A DNA stretch of 17,196 bases from Entrophospora sp. SA101 (GCA_958430865.1 CAUDNR010004157.1:12501-29696), one strand, 5' to 3'. Positions 1-10,180 are shown, counted from the stretch's first letter. Program-made: numbers and translations. Notes: generated by a model from the letters alone, not told the origin.

Positions 1-127
1 TAATAATAATAAATAATAATAGAATTATATTTTTCACATACATATCCGCTTGCTTACTTTCCGGAATATCCGCATCCCAATCCCCGTTCAGCCTAAACTC
101 TTCTATTTCTCCAATCCCATTTTTCAT
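1..127 (-). CDS. possible partial coding segment running off the left edge
   Basis: On the minus strand an ATG at 125-127 opens a frame that stays open to base 1 (about 42 codons). It reads with a coding-like, charged composition: MKNGIGEIEEFRLNGDWD, then ADIPESKQADM, before turning into Ile/Leu from the ATT repeats at the window edge. The stretch 50-120 is clearly richer in G and C than its surroundings, which also suggests coding. A GTATGT, a plausible fungal 5' splice donor, lies right after the GCGGATAT segment, so an exon may end near base 45. A second minus frame upstream (KWKSNQYRMEDD, NEKWDWRNRRV) also looks coding-like, so the true frame is unclear. No family is recognised. It could be a first exon, a remnant or chance. 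Confidence 0.25.
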   Translation of the reverse strand, partial: MKNGIGEIEEFRLNGDWDADIPESKQADMYVKNIILLLFIII

Positions 128-268
128 TTATATCATCCTCCATCCGATATTGATTTGACTTCCATTTTATGGTTATGACATTGAGCTCTGAAACCTAATC
201 ATTCAATCATACTTTCTATATATGTATATTATGGATGATGATGGCGGATAATTTATTTATTTATTAAT

Positions 269-288
269 TATATATATATATATATATA
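269..288. repeat. (TA)n microsatellite
   Basis: Ten uninterrupted TA units inside AT-rich non-coding sequence. Confidence 0.9.
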
Positions 289-1522
289 CAAATAAGAATT
301 ATTATATTAATAATAATAATTTCCGAGTATGTAATAAAATTGTTAATGGAATTATTTTTGTTAGTATCATGCTAATGTGTTAATGCGTCATCATCAACAC
401 CAAAAAAATTCATTCATTCGTGAAAAAAAGTTTGTGGTGGTGTTAGTGGAATTTAGTGCTATTATTTAGATCATAAGTAAAACAATATCTATCCATCATA
501 TAATAATATTATCATGATATATTTATTATTGTTGTTATTACTAGCCTTATTTTATTATTACATTTTGAGTTATTTTCCCTTTTATTGTTCGGGGTTCTCG
601 GGATTTTTTCAAAGAAGTTTTTACTATTATTACTATAGTCATCATCATCTATCTATTATTACTAATTATAATTCATAATATTTATATCAAATCACATGTA
701 TGTATAAAAAAAAAAATTCCAAAACATTTATTTTTTTTTTAATTTTTTTTTTCTAAAAGAATGATTAATTGATGGCGTGTGTGTAACTTTTTACATCTAA
801 AATTATTTTTTAAGATTTATAGGATTTATTTATTTTGATTGGCTTGTTTTATTAATAAATAAAATAATAAATAAAGGCATTAGTAATTAATTGCACTAAT
901 AAATAAATAGCAATTAATTAATGTTTGTGCTAAATTTGATTTGGCAAAAAATAAAAAAATAAGCAACTTTATATAAGCATTATTTATAAACTAAAAAATA
1001 AGCAGTATATTACGTCCGATTACGTATATGGAATATGTGTCAGTTTTCTAAATTAGGTAACTCTATCCAAAAAAATATAATAGCCTATTATTTTATTTAT
1101 ATTAATTAATTTCAATTTTACAATTGGATCAAATTTTTTTGTAGATCAAATAAAGAAATTTTAGGGGGATTTTTTTATAAAAAAGAAGAAAGAGCGAAGC
1201 GAGCGTGTTTGTTACTTTATTTGTTTTTTTTGTGCTTTTTTTATTGATTGTCACTATTGCTTTGTGTAACCATAATTGCATTTTATTATATTCGTATATA
1301 TAAATTTTTTAATTTTTGAAACGAACCATGAATTGGTAGTAATTTCACATGGCTGTTCTTATAATCCAATAAAAGTAATTAATTTAATCAATTAAATTAA
1401 AAATATTAATAAGATTGATTGATTGATTTGATCGATTTTTGATTTGATAATTGTTGGGATGGAATGGAATGCGTGATGTTTCAAAAAATAATAATATTTG
1501 TCTTTATTGTATTGTGTGTATG

Positions 1523-1531
1523 TATAAAAGG
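1523..1531 (+). promoter_or_regulatory. TATA-box-like motif TATAAAAGG
   Basis: A textbook TATAAAAGG is followed by a relatively C-rich stretch (CTCTACAACCCC) that differs from the AT background. No gene follows within about 2.6 kb, so if functional it would serve a non-coding transcript or a distant 5' untranslated exon. Such motifs also occur by chance in AT-rich DNA. Confidence 0.15.
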
Positions 1532-1785
1532 GAATCTCTACAACCCCTAAAAAAATTTATCTTTTGGTTATTCTCGGCTAATATTTCCATAATTAGAGAA
1601 TATTTCAAGACAAGGAGATAATAAAATAAATAATAAATAATAAATAAATAAAGAAAGAAAGGTAGACAGGCAGAAAGAAAGAAAGAGAGGAAGGAGAATA
1701 GTTGTTATTATTGTGAATGACATATAAAGGTGAATGAATATGTCGGTGGGGGAAGAAATTGATAAATCGGTAATTGATTAGTGGC

Positions 1786-1805
1786 GTGTGTGTGTGTGTG
1801 TGTGT
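1786..1805. repeat. (GT)n microsatellite
   Basis: A GT run of about 10 units. A purine-rich GAAA/GAGA stretch lies just upstream at about 1650-1695. Confidence 0.85.
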
Positions 1806-2153
1806 ATGAGATGATTAATTAATTATTCCTGTTATTCATCTTATTATTTATTTATATCCTATTATCATTATGATTGTTGATTGAAATTTCTTATTATGAA
1901 GTTATTATTTGTCAGTTACAACAAATAATTATTACAATTATTAGGATACCAAGAAGCCTTTTACATAAAATCAATCTACATAAAGAAGTATATAATACAA
2001 CACATGTAATGACTTCTTGTTCTAATAAGAATGAATGACACTAATACTAATAATATTTCAAATTAACTTCTTCTTGTTCTTCTTATTGTAGAATGTGGAT
2101 GATTAATTGGATGTGATTGAATGTGTGGTGTAGATGAGCATGGATTGGATGTA

Positions 2154-2185
2154 AAACATGTGTGTGTGGTGTGTGTGTGTGTGTG
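2154..2185. repeat. interrupted (GT)n microsatellite
   Basis: GT repeats with single-base interruptions, followed by ATATAT-rich sequence. Read on the minus strand it gives a His/Thr repeat (THTHTPHTH) that looks like an open frame but is only the repeat translated. Confidence 0.8.
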
Positions 2186-2293
2186 CAATGTAATATATAT
2201 AATATATATAATATTACAAAGATAAAATATTGTTGATCTTTTTCATATTTTTCAAATTTATTTTCCATGGATGGCTAAAAAAAGTTATATCTC

Positions 2294-2343
2294 TATATGT
2301 ATATGTGTGTATACATACATGCACACACACACACATATATATA
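2294..2343. repeat. 50-base alternating pyrimidine-purine tract
   Basis: Every base from 2294 to 2343 alternates pyrimidine and purine, running from TA/TG units through (CA)n to (TA)n. The left half (TATATGTATATGTGTGT) and right half (ACACACACATATATATA) are also roughly inverted, so the tract could extrude a hairpin. Alternating Y-R DNA rich in CA/TG is the classic Z-DNA-prone type. This is a sequence property, not evidence of function. Confidence 0.8.
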
Positions 2344-2501
2344 AACTAAAATAACATTTTAAAACTGCTAACCAATTATCATTATTATTGTTTGTTCTTT
2401 TATCACAGCTCATTATACAATACTAATTAACACATCTAATAACACATTTAATTAAATTAAGTTTAAACATTCTTTTAATTCAGAATTTATATATTATATT
2501 C

Positions 2502-2540
<39 letters not shown>
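2502..2540. repeat. (TTA)13 microsatellite
   Basis: An uninterrupted run of about 13 TTA units. A shorter, less regular ATT array follows at about 2745-2781. Confidence 0.9.
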
Positions 2541-3896
2541 GACTAAATTAATTTTGAAAGATTCATTAATTATATATTATTTTATACTAACGTTTTTACA
2601 CATAAGCGGCGTTTAAATTGTAATATATGTAATAAATAAAATAAATAAATAAGACTTTTTCATTCAAAAAAACATCTATTCCAAAATAAATACGAATTAA
2701 ATAAATGTAAATATTTTAGACAATAAATATCCGATAATAAAAGGTATTATTATTATTATTATTATTTATTATTATTTATTATACAATTCATTACACTTTT
2801 TCCCCACCTTTTTTTAATTTTATTATTTATATTTGGGGGCCGTAATGTAACAATAACAAATCCAACATTTAAAGACGTCAAAAAAAGCGAGAATATTTTT
2901 AGGGATTCAAATAATATCCTCACAATCCTTATATATAACAATAACGTGTAATGTTTTATTTATTTATCGGTTATTATGAATTTTTTCCCATATTTAGTGG
3001 TTCATTTGCATGATGATAAAGAATTCTATTGTACACCAACATTCACATTCAATTCCAAGATTAACATAATCGAAATGTATTCATATATTTATCTGCAACG
3101 GTAACGATGCGGTAGTTAGTTTTGATTATCCTCAACTACCAACAACGTCATGGATGTTCGTTGTGTTTATATTCAATAGATAAATCATTTCGGATGTGCT
3201 GTGCATATACATTTCTTTTGATGAAGTTTTTAAACGGTTTAAAGATAGAAAATTTGGATAAACTAGTCGATTTTAAGAAAAAAAAGATAATCATATCTGA
3301 TTATTGTATGTTTTTATTCGAAAGATCCCAACTTATTTTGATCATTTGATTCGTGTGATACAGTGATACATCAGTTTGTTGATCACACGCGCAAAACATA
3401 TCACTCAACAAAAAATTTTTTTGATCCCTGAAATTTCATGCTCCCCCATTTTTCTATAATAAAATTTCTTAATAATAAATAATTATATCAACATTAAACC
3501 ACATTACTTACTCCTCACCACACACATTTTACTTCATCTACAATATTATTATATTATGAATAATCAATCACGCCAATTTTTTTAGTTTTTTTTTTTTTTA
3601 ATAAAACCGCCAAAAAATTTTAATTTAAATGAAAAATAAAAAAAAAACATCAACAACGACTAAAAAAAATATCATTATTTGTATGTAATAAGACAGACAA
3701 TATAAATAAATCCGATTTTTTCATTCATTTATAATATAGATAATTGCATAATAATAAACTTTCACACAAACTTTTTTTTTTTTGCTTTTTTATACTACTC
3801 GCATTTTGCACTTAACTTACACACGAGTTTTAATTTATATTACTAATTTACAATATAAAAAAATTAAAAATTTATTTAGTTTGTAATTATTAGTTA

Positions 3897-3940
3897 TTAT
3901 TTATTTATTTATTATTATTTATTTATTTTATTTATTTAGT
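3897..3940. repeat. TTTA/TTA mixed repeat
   Basis: Irregular TTTA and TTA units about 270-315 bases upstream of the cyclin start codon. This is simple sequence with no clear regulatory motif. Confidence 0.7.
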
Positions 3941-4116
3941 TTTTTTTATTCTTCTTTTTTTAAATATCATCATCATCCACATCATAATAATAGTAATAAT
4001 AGTAATAATAAAATAATATAATCATCGTATTATATTATTTATTCATTACAAATATATATAAATTAAATATATTATATTATATTATTTTTTATATTATTTA
4101 TAGGAAAAAAAATTTG

Positions 4117-4123
4117 TATAAAA
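4117..4123 (+). promoter_or_regulatory. weak TATA-like motif upstream of the cyclin
   Basis: TATAAAA lies about 90 bases before the cyclin ATG and a second copy about 40 bases before it. In DNA this AT-rich such matches are expected by chance. They are listed only as the nearest candidates for a core promoter. Confidence 0.12.
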
Positions 4124-4211
4124 TCTCTCGATTATCTATTTTTTTTTGTTTTTAAAAATTTTTCAACTAATATAAAATATCGTAAACAAAAAAAAATTTC
4201 AAATTTTAATT

Positions 4212-5351
4212 ATGAGTATTAATATCATTAACAATTTAAAATCAAACCAACTTATGATGCTCCTTCCCGAACGTATTTCTGAGTTCGCTGCTCATATGGC
4301 ATGTTATATTTGGTTCAGCGACTATCAACAACAACCATCAAATAACACTAATAGCAACAGTAATTCCATTATCGATGTTCAAAGCTCTTCAAATTGGTCA
4401 TTATCCTTGGAAATTCCTCCAGGTGGTTCATACGTCAATTGCCAAAGATTCAACGAATACAAACCAAAAGATCCCTTCAAGAAATTTTGTTTGGACGTAT
4501 TAGCTACAACTCAAATATCGTTTCCTGCTGTATTATTATCGCTACTCTATATTCATCGTATGAAAATACGTAATCCAAAAATAAAAGGTCAGAACGGTTC
4601 CGAGTACAGAACATTCACTGTCGCGTTGATGTTGGCAAATAAATTTCTTGACGATAACACTTATACTAATAAAACTTGGTCAGAAGTGACTAGGATACCC
4701 GTTGCTGAAATAAATACCATGGAAATTGAGTTCTTGAGTGCCCTTCAATACAAATTGTTCGTTTCAATAGACCATTACAATGATTGGTTACAAAAAATCA
4801 CGCGTTTTATTAATTATGGCGACGATGATTCTAACAACAACAACAACAACAATAATAATAATCAAGATAATATCTCTGTTGTAAATAATAATAATATTAA
4901 TAACATTAATATAAATAGTAGTTGTGGTGGTAATAGTTGCGGAAATTGTAAAAGGTCGGCTCAAGAAGCATTCGTTGATGATATGACGATATCTCCACCA
5001 AAAAGAACAAATATAACAGCTACAACGACGACGACAACAACAAATCGCAACAATAACAACTTGCAATATTTACTACCAATATCACTATCATCATCGTCGT
5101 CGTCGTCGTCTTCATCTAATTATAATAATAATAACAATAATAGTAGCAGCAATAATAATAATAATTACAATTATAACAACTACAACAACAACTACAACAA
5201 TTATACTCGCACATCATCTATAAACGGAATAGCCACATCTACCTACTCTTACAACAATCCAAGTCAACCTACTATAGAAATTGGATCTACTTCATACAAT
5301 AATTATTTCGGTAATTTACTTTTACCTTTAACCACAGCTACTGTCGTTTAG
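4212..5351 (+). CDS. Pho80/Pcl-family (Clg1-like) cyclin with Asn/Ser-rich tail
   Basis: A 379-residue, intronless cyclin, expected to activate and target a Pho85-type cyclin-dependent kinase in the nucleus or cytosol. Residues 16-35 (MLLPERISEFAAHMACYIWF) match the N-terminal segment seen in fungal Clg1-like cyclins. The cyclin box spans about residues 86-195: PFKKFCLDVL, TTQISFPAVLLSLLYIHRM, the invariant-type Lys144 in LANKFLDDNTYTNKTWSEV, and Glu173 in MEIEFLSALQY. This is the signature of the Pho80/Pcl group (PF08613). The remainder is low-complexity: Asn10 at 208-217, a Thr run near 270-277, a Ser run near 293-302 and Asn/Tyr repeats 303-331. Between them lie a small Cys cluster (C238, C243, C246) and S261-P-P-K, which fits an S-P-x-K CDK site and sits beside a basic KR. 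The ATG is the first in frame after a TAA at 4173-4175 and has A at -3. The stop is TAG. Family call firm; Clg1 subgroup from memory; function inferred. Confidence 0.93.
   Translation: MSINIINNLKSNQLMMLLPERISEFAAHMACYIWFSDYQQQPSNNTNSNSNSIIDVQSSSNWSLSLEIPPGGSYVNCQRFNEYKPKDPFKKFCLDVLATTQISFPAVLLSLLYIHRMKIRNPKIKGQNGSEYRTFTVALMLANKFLDDNTYTNKTWSEVTRIPVAEINTMEIEFLSALQYKLFVSIDHYNDWLQKITRFINYGDDDSNNNNNNNNNNQDNISVVNNNNINNININSSCGGNSCGNCKRSAQEAFVDDMTISPPKRTNITATTTTTTTNRNNNNLQYLLPISLSSSSSSSSSSNYNNNNNNSSSNNNNNYNYNNYNNNYNNYTRTSSINGIATSTYSYNNPSQPTIEIGSTSYNNYFGNLLLPLTTATVV
4833..5207 (+). repeat. in-frame coding trinucleotide repeats of the cyclin (AAC/AAT, ACG/ACA, TCA/TCG)
   Basis: AAC and AAT tracts encode Asn runs, ACA/ACG tracts encode Thr and TCA/TCG tracts encode Ser, all in the +1 frame of the cyclin. 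Codons within each run are mixed (AAC with AAT; TCA, TCG and TCT) rather than a single pure triplet. Mixed codons make slippage less likely and suggest that the homopolymer at protein level is old or tolerated. The antisense frame 4788-5066 is only a shadow of these repeats. Confidence 0.85.
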
Positions 5352-5434
5352 GTCAAGATGTATGTATTTAGCGTGATTAGGATATATTTAGTTAGTCGTT
5401 ACACAAAAATATATTAATTCATTTTTAGCTAAAA

Positions 5435-5440
5435 AATAAA
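5435..5440 (+). terminator. candidate polyadenylation signal AATAAA
   Basis: AATAAA about 85 bases after the cyclin stop, followed by a run of A and then T-rich sequence. It is placed sensibly for the cyclin mRNA 3' end. AATAAA is frequent by chance in this AT-rich sequence, so the call is weak. Confidence 0.3.
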
Positions 5441-6231
5441 AAAAAAAGAACAATTAAAACTTTTTTCTTTATTTCTTTGTAAAGGCGTTTTTTTTTAATA
5501 ACGCAAATTATTATTTTTTTTTCCTTATTTGTACAGATTTTTTAGATTTTTTTCTTCCTGCATTTGTATGTAGTCTGCATCATATTTTTTCTTTCTTTTT
5601 TGCACAATAACATTTATAATCATCATCATAAACACATTTTTATTCTTTTATCTCCTCATAAAATACAACAAAATATACACATTTAAATAATTCACGACAA
5701 TAAAAATAATACACAACACATTAAAACATTCAATAATAAAAATAAATATTACATACAAAAAGACAATTATTATATATATATATATATATTTACACAATAA
5801 AAAAATAATAATAATAATAATTTAGAATTTTACTTTACTTTTACACGTCAATAATAATCTCTTTATATTATTTATTGCCTTTAAACATTGCAAAAGTATT
5901 ATTCCCTTCTTTTTTTTCTAAGATTCATTCATTAATTAATTAAGATAGTAAATAAGCGATGAAGGTGTTATGTATGATGAATAAATAAAATACATAACAC
6001 AATAAAAAAGTACAAGTTTTAAAATAAAAAATTTTTTTTGTCATTCGTCAAAAAAATATATAAAAAACATCGTGTCATTATTATTATTATTAATCAATCA
6101 AAGCCTGTTGCTATATATATATACACGAGGATGCATGAAACGCGATTTACACAAAAAAATATCAAGCCACAATAACATCAAGCCACATAATAAATTATAT
6201 ACCAATAATTATAACTTACGATTCAGTTCCC

Positions 6232-6240
6232 TATAAAAGG
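6232..6240 (+). promoter_or_regulatory. TATA-box-like motif TATAAAAGG
   Basis: The second TATAAAAGG in the window, again in a gene-free stretch. It is listed because the same 9-mer also occurs at 1523. No downstream gene is seen. Confidence 0.12.
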
Positions 6241-7817
6241 AATGATTTACATACATTATCTAATAAAAATTTTTTTTTCTAGAAAGAAACCAATTTTGAA
6301 ACTCGCACAACTTTAATTTATAAATTAATCAAGTTTTTTGATTTGATTATACTGATTCCAATTATTTATTTAAAACCAATCACTTGTACACATTTATTAC
6401 AAACATACATAGTCATCATCATCGTCATCAATTATTTTATCTTATATAAATGAATGCATTTTGTATGACAGCAATATTTAATATTATTTATGTTGAGTAA
6501 AGTGTGTGTGTCGTTTACATAATAATAATAGCTGAAATGCAAAAATACAAATAAAGTTTTCAATAAAATTAAAAAGAGTTTTTAGAAATTCTAAATTGGG
6601 TAATTGATATATCCATTATATGTATATTATGTGTGTATAATATATATGTTGTTAGTGTAATATTTATTGAATGGAGATGAATGGAGAAGAAAGAGACGAA
6701 AAACAAAACCTATTGTTATAAATGCAATATATGCCGAATTTATAACGTTGAAGACCGAAAATATACACTTTAAAATAAATATGCAGTTTATTTTTTCGCA
6801 AAAAAAAATAAAAATAAAAAAAAATAAAAGTAAAAATAATACCGAATATGCACAACTATTATTTATTATTATTAAACATTAAAGCAACGGAGGTAACGGC
6901 GAGAGAGAGGTAACAACTGCAAAAAAAATTGAAACTATTCTTGTGCTGATTGATTATGTCGTGGTTTTTTTGTTGTTGATGATGATGATGAAAACAAGTA
7001 TATTAATTAATATCAGCGAACGAACATTAGCGAACGAAAAAAACATGTAAATTTATTTATTTATAAGCAAACAAAAACAAAACAAAACAAAAATTACGAG
7101 TGTGAAAACTATGTAATAATAACAATAACAATAATAATAATAGTAATATTAATAGTAATATTAATAGTAATAGTAATTCTCGTTTTTAGTCGTTCTTGTT
7201 CAAATTCTTGTTATTAATTAATATTATTAATTAGTTGATTGATGATTGCTGATCACTTTCTTTCTCTTATTCTCTCTCCTTTTCTTTTATTTTTTCTTTC
7301 TTTCACATCTTCCTTTTAATCTTATTCTTTCACACTTCAATCAATCAATCAACAAATTCACGCACGTACGCAACTTAATTTTATTGCTAATTAAGTTCAT
7401 TGAATGCTAAAAACCCATACAGCAATATTTTTTTATTAATTAATTAATCAATTAATGGAAGTATTTGCAACATCAATCTTAATTAATAATGAGATGTTAT
7501 TATTATGATTATTGATTACAACGGAAACAATAACTGCTAATTATTTAAATTTTAATTTAATTTCTTGGTTCTTACTTAATTAAATGTTAATTAATGCCTA
7601 TTTTTAAATTTCTCCTCTCTCGAAATACATGTGTGTGTGTATATGAAAAAAAAAAAAAATGGCGGCATTACAAGAAGTTGAACAAGTTTACGCCGTCGAT
7701 TTTCTCAAAAGTCCGATGAATGAATAAAAATATTTTTATAAATATAAATAAATAAAGTACACATTTTACTAAATATAGATTTGAACTGGTTTATCATGGA
7801 TTATTTATATATCATGT

Positions 7818-7852
7818 TATATGCGTGTATACGTATATGCATACATGTATGC
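7818..7852. repeat. 35-base alternating pyrimidine-purine tract with palindromes
   Basis: Strict Y-R alternation with a perfect 14-base palindrome GCATACATGTATGC at 7839-7852 and TATACGTATA just before it. It could form a cruciform or Z-DNA. No function can be assigned. Confidence 0.7.
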
Positions 7853-7926
7853 TATTGCAACAATTATTTACATATGTACATACCGCTTATATTTATTCCA
7901 TTTTTATTATCAATGGAGTAATATGT

Positions 7927-7931
7927 CTTTT

Positions 7932-7968
<37 letters not shown>

Positions 7969-7986
7969 TTCTTCTTCTTCTTCTTC
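7927..7986. repeat. compound (TTTC)n-(TTC)n polypyrimidine microsatellite
   Basis: About nine TTTC units switch directly into about seven TTC units, making a near-continuous pyrimidine strand of about 60 bases, with mirror-like symmetry of the kind that can form triplex DNA. The overlapping open frames here (Phe/Leu/Ser runs) are repeat translations. Confidence 0.9.
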
Positions 7987-8617
7987 GCTTCTTTTTTCCA
8001 TAACAACAATAACATGTAACAAATATGTAACCGAATGAATTTTTTATTATTCTTAATCTAGTAATTTTAATAGCTTAATTTTGCTAATCTAAGGAATAAT
8101 AAAATTAAAATTATCGATAAAAAGTAAATTAATTAATTAATTAACGATATAAATCTCAATTCGATTTTACATGTGTACACCTTACTCTTCAAAATAAAGG
8201 ATTTGCTATCATGTATCTTTGGGGTAATATTAAGGAGAAGGAGAAGGATTCTTGTTGTTTAACTTAGGGGTATATTGTTGTTATTATTAGTATTGTGATG
8301 ATGTTTGACGATGTTTGATGATGTTTTATTTGTTGTTCTTTCTTATGACAAAAAAAAACAACAAAGACTTATTATTATGCAATGTTTATTTTTCTCAATT
8401 ACGAAGCAACTACAAATTCGTTCATATTCAAATTAGACTTTACAAATTACAATCATACATTGATTTCCAATTACAAAATTACAAAATTACAAAATAAAAA
8501 AATCAAGGTTCAATTACAACAATCGCTAATTTTTTTTATTATTTTTTTTCCAAAAAATTAAGGTTATTATTACCACCAACACTATTATCACACCAAAACC
8601 TTCTTTGTTCATGCTAC

Positions 8618-8638
8618 TTTTTTTTTTTTTTTTTTTTT
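8618..8638. repeat. poly-T tract, 21 bases
   Basis: The longest homopolymer in the window. It could equally be a slippage-prone spot or the poly-A end of an old minus-strand retroposed copy, but no recognisable insert or flanking duplication is seen. Confidence 0.85.
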
Positions 8639-9730
8639 GAGGCTTTGTAACAATTATGCATCAAAGAATAACGGATAAATTTGTACTGCGCATGTTTTAA
8701 TTTCACCGTATATTCCTGTAATATAGTAGTAATATAGTAATCAACACATGCTTTGGCTTATTATATATATCTGTATTATCATGCTATTCATTATTATTGT
8801 TTCTGGTTTTCAACAAGAAAGGTCTTATATATAATTAAGGAATTATTTAATGAATTCATTCATTCAATCAATAATAATAATAATAATACATCATCAATCG
8901 TGTTTTTTATTTCTTATATAGAGAGATAGATAAATGTTGTAACAACATCTACCAAATAAGTAAGGATGGTGGGTTTCGTATTTATTTCTCCTTAATTATT
9001 TATTCTTTTTTTATAAATAGCCAATTATATCCATTCAATAATTAATTAATTAGATTGGAACCTAATTAATCCCGGTCAGCTGATATCAAAAAAAAATTTT
9101 TTCCCCAACTTTTTTCTTGACCGATATTAGTTGGTTAGTAGCATAGAATAAAAAAAATGAGGATAACGAATGAATTGATGTAGCATTTTTTTTTTAAAAA
9201 ACTACTGACAATTAACCTAAATCCGATTTATTTATCATTTTTCATTATCATTGTTGTTTTGTGCGTGTGTGTGTTAAAATAAAGAACGAGAGAAAGATTT
9301 GATTTTGTGTAAGTGATAAAAAAAATCAATAAAATCAATCAACAAATATCACAAGTTTTTTTTTAAAATGATTGATGAAAAAAAAATACCCATACACACA
9401 TATACATGTTTACAGGATGGCGATTGTTGGAATGAATGAACGGATGAATGAATGAATGATTTAACCCTTAATATTGTTGACATTGATGATTATGATATGA
9501 TGATGTATTGAGAGACATTGATTATAACTTACCAAATTAATTTTCCTTCGACATCGACGCCTTCTATTTTATACAAACACCCCATAATCTGCATCCATTC
9601 ATACATTATTTACTTCATCCCGCGCGCGTCTATCATTATTATAGTATCAGTTACAGATTAATTCATCAAATAACAAAAAAAACCAATTTACACGAGGATA
9701 TGCCACGAGACTCTATTTACTCTTACCTTC

Positions 9731-9896
9731 TTTATTATGCACAGCCCCACCATTTAAATAATATGCAGATCTTACCTTGCCAATTTCCAATGACTATTAT
9801 GCGTGTCTCTATCCAGCAACATAAGGTCACAAATGAGTTGTGGGGGTCGGGAATGTTGTTAAACACCACAATAGTATCACAATTACTCCCCGAAAG
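9731..9896 (-). other. ambiguous coding-like segment, possible remnant
   Basis: On the minus strand about 55 codons without a usual start read KLSGSNCDTIVVFNNIPDP, HNSFVTLCCWIETRIIVIGNWQ (split here) and end at TAA. GC content is above background, and a good 5' splice donor (CAAG/GTAAGATC) lies inside, near 9770-9780. The plus strand over the same bases also has an open frame (ATG at 9700, 70 codons to TAA at 9912), so strand and frame are uncertain. No family is recognised. I lean slightly to the minus strand because of its composition and donor site. Confidence 0.2.
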
Positions 9897-10180
9897 TTTT
9901 TATTTGGAGTAATTAATATATTAAACAAGGAATATTATTATCCATACTGGATTCAATAATTTAAAATAATAATTAAAGTTTTATTGTGCCGTAGTGTAAG
10001 ATAGGCAATATGGTTTTTTGATTGTTTGTCATAAATAATTTACGTCAATGAGTCAAAATATCATTGTTAGCATGGAAAAAAAAAATGATTATTATTATTT
10101 TTACCTTAGAGTTCTTCGAGTAGAGTATTGCTATTCTGCTCTCGATTTTTTATCGGTTAAACGTTTAAAATGTTAATGAT

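Larger units (their letters stand above)
128..4211. other. long non-coding, AT-rich upstream region of the cyclin gene
   Basis: No convincing gene is seen in about 4 kb. The sequence is dominated by A/T homopolymers, TTA/ATT and TTTA repeats, and TA or GT dinucleotide tracts. Open frames such as 3122-3349 (+, TTG start) have no recognisable motif, and their composition follows the AT background. A TATA-like TATAAAAGG at 1523-1531 is noted separately. A 3352-3389 inverted repeat with 8-base arms (CGTGTGAT and ATCACACG) stands out from the background. The region may hold the promoter and a long 5' untranslated region of the downstream cyclin, but no boundary can be placed from sequence alone. 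Confidence 0.6.
5352..9690. other. long gene-free, microsatellite-rich region
   Basis: Over 4 kb I see no gene I can support. It holds poly-A/T runs, (TA)n at 5770-5789, (ATA)n near 5804-5820, irregular AATAGT repeats near 7136-7175, alternating Y-R sequence 7818-7852, a TTTC/TTC array 7927-7986, T21 at 8618-8638 and AATGAATG repeats near 9430-9458. Small direct repeats include two copies of ATCAAGCCACA (6161 and 6177) and five AATTACAA-like units around 8440-8495. Short open frames on both strands (for example 6664-6882 and 7821-8019) are simple-sequence translations. Confidence 0.6.

Noticed and set aside
2083..2268. 61-codon minus-strand frame with His/Thr repeats
   Set aside because: It is a translation of the GT microsatellite and flanking AT-rich sequence.
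3122..3349. 75-codon plus-strand frame
   Set aside because: It starts only at TTG, has no recognisable motif and its composition follows background. A remnant cannot be excluded, but I cannot support a gene.
4788..5066. 92-codon minus-strand open frame inside the cyclin
   Set aside because: It is the antisense shadow of the Asn, Thr and Ser codon repeats (giving Val/Ile/Thr/Cys runs) and has no independent support.
6664..6882. overlapping plus and minus open frames
   Set aside because: Open on both strands and rich in Lys/Ile/Phe from A/T runs, typical of chance frames in AT-rich DNA.
7821..8019. two overlapping plus-strand frames of 60 and 64 codons
   Set aside because: Their C-terminal halves are translations of the TTTC/TTC microsatellite, and two frames are open at once, as expected from repeats.
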